Below, piece after piece: positions 63,992 to 64,000 of a stretch of 64,000 nt of DNA (position 1 is the first letter of the stretch; every line of letters starts with the position of its first letter). The position numbers and the translations under genes were made by a program. The notes under the pieces are model-generated. The model ran no database searches and had not been told where the DNA came from. It saw only the letters and a program-made list of their open reading frames with translations. The stretch is taken from positions 124,001 to 188,000 of the forward strand of contig JAHEWK010000042.1 of NCBI GenBank assembly GCA_020740775.1, in the 5' to 3' direction. This DNA is from Ilyonectria destructans (taxonomy: Eukaryota; Ascomycota; Sordariomycetes; Hypocreales; Nectriaceae).

Positions 63992-64000
63992 AGACGTATA

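Overview
The window is from a filamentous ascomycete (Pezizomycotina, most likely a hypocrealean Sordariomycete). The reasons are short GT-AG introns of 49-73 bp with CTRAY-type branch sites, fungal gene families (a chromodomain protein, a Pex14/17-like peroxin, a secreted carboxylesterase, a DUF7703-type membrane protein, phosphosulfolactate synthase) and a fungal transposon load: pogo/Fot, hAT, MULE, Helitron, Tad-like LINE and small LTRs. The species is inferred, not proven. The region looks like an accessory or transposon-rich compartment: a few host genes stand between nested and broken mobile elements.

Layout. 1-1.3 kb: decayed pogo element. 2.1-6.9 kb: chromodomain gene and a peroxin-like gene, tail to tail. 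7.2-12.2 kb: a broken and an intact copy of one orphan gene family, with a deleted Helitron between them. 12.4-14.6 kb: relic of another fungal orphan family. 15.0-18.1 kb: hAT element and a 320-bp MITE. 18.1-21.9 kb: gene-free, with palindromes and short repeats. 21.9-23.7 kb: carboxylesterase gene. 24.1-24.5 kb: pogo fragment. 24.8-29.2 kb: 5'-truncated LINE with an intact ORF2. 29.5-31.4 kb: second Helitron copy, broken in its terminal hairpin by the next element. 31.4-36.6 kb: a DNA transposon with a perfect 35-bp terminal inverted repeat, a two-exon integrase-type transposase, two DUF3716-like Cys-rich genes at its two ends and an acidic accessory gene; a 167-bp solo LTR sits inside its right terminal repeat. 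36.6-39.6 kb: MULE. 39.7-40.0 kb: two 174-bp LTRs 5 bp apart. 41.0-41.5 kb: a four-exon small gene. 42.4-44.1 kb: decayed hAT. 44.9-45.3 kb: PARP gene fragment. 45.8-48.6 kb: intact pogo element with 76-bp inverted repeats and TA target duplication. 48.8-49.0 kb: LINE tail. 49.5-50.6 kb: seven-helix membrane protein gene. 52.7-55.9 kb: hAT with perfect 8-bp target duplication. 56.0-61.5 kb: near full-length LINE. 61.6-62.1 kb: 52-copy 9-bp minisatellite. 62.3-63.1 kb: phosphosulfolactate synthase pseudogene cut by a hAT that runs off the window.

The host genes do not form a pathway or cluster. The elements of greatest interest are the 31.4-36.6 kb transposon, whose gene set I cannot match to a named family with certainty, the pogo element that looks competent, and the three LINE copies, each ending in a different simple-repeat tail. 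All assignments come from reading the sequence and from family knowledge; no search was run.
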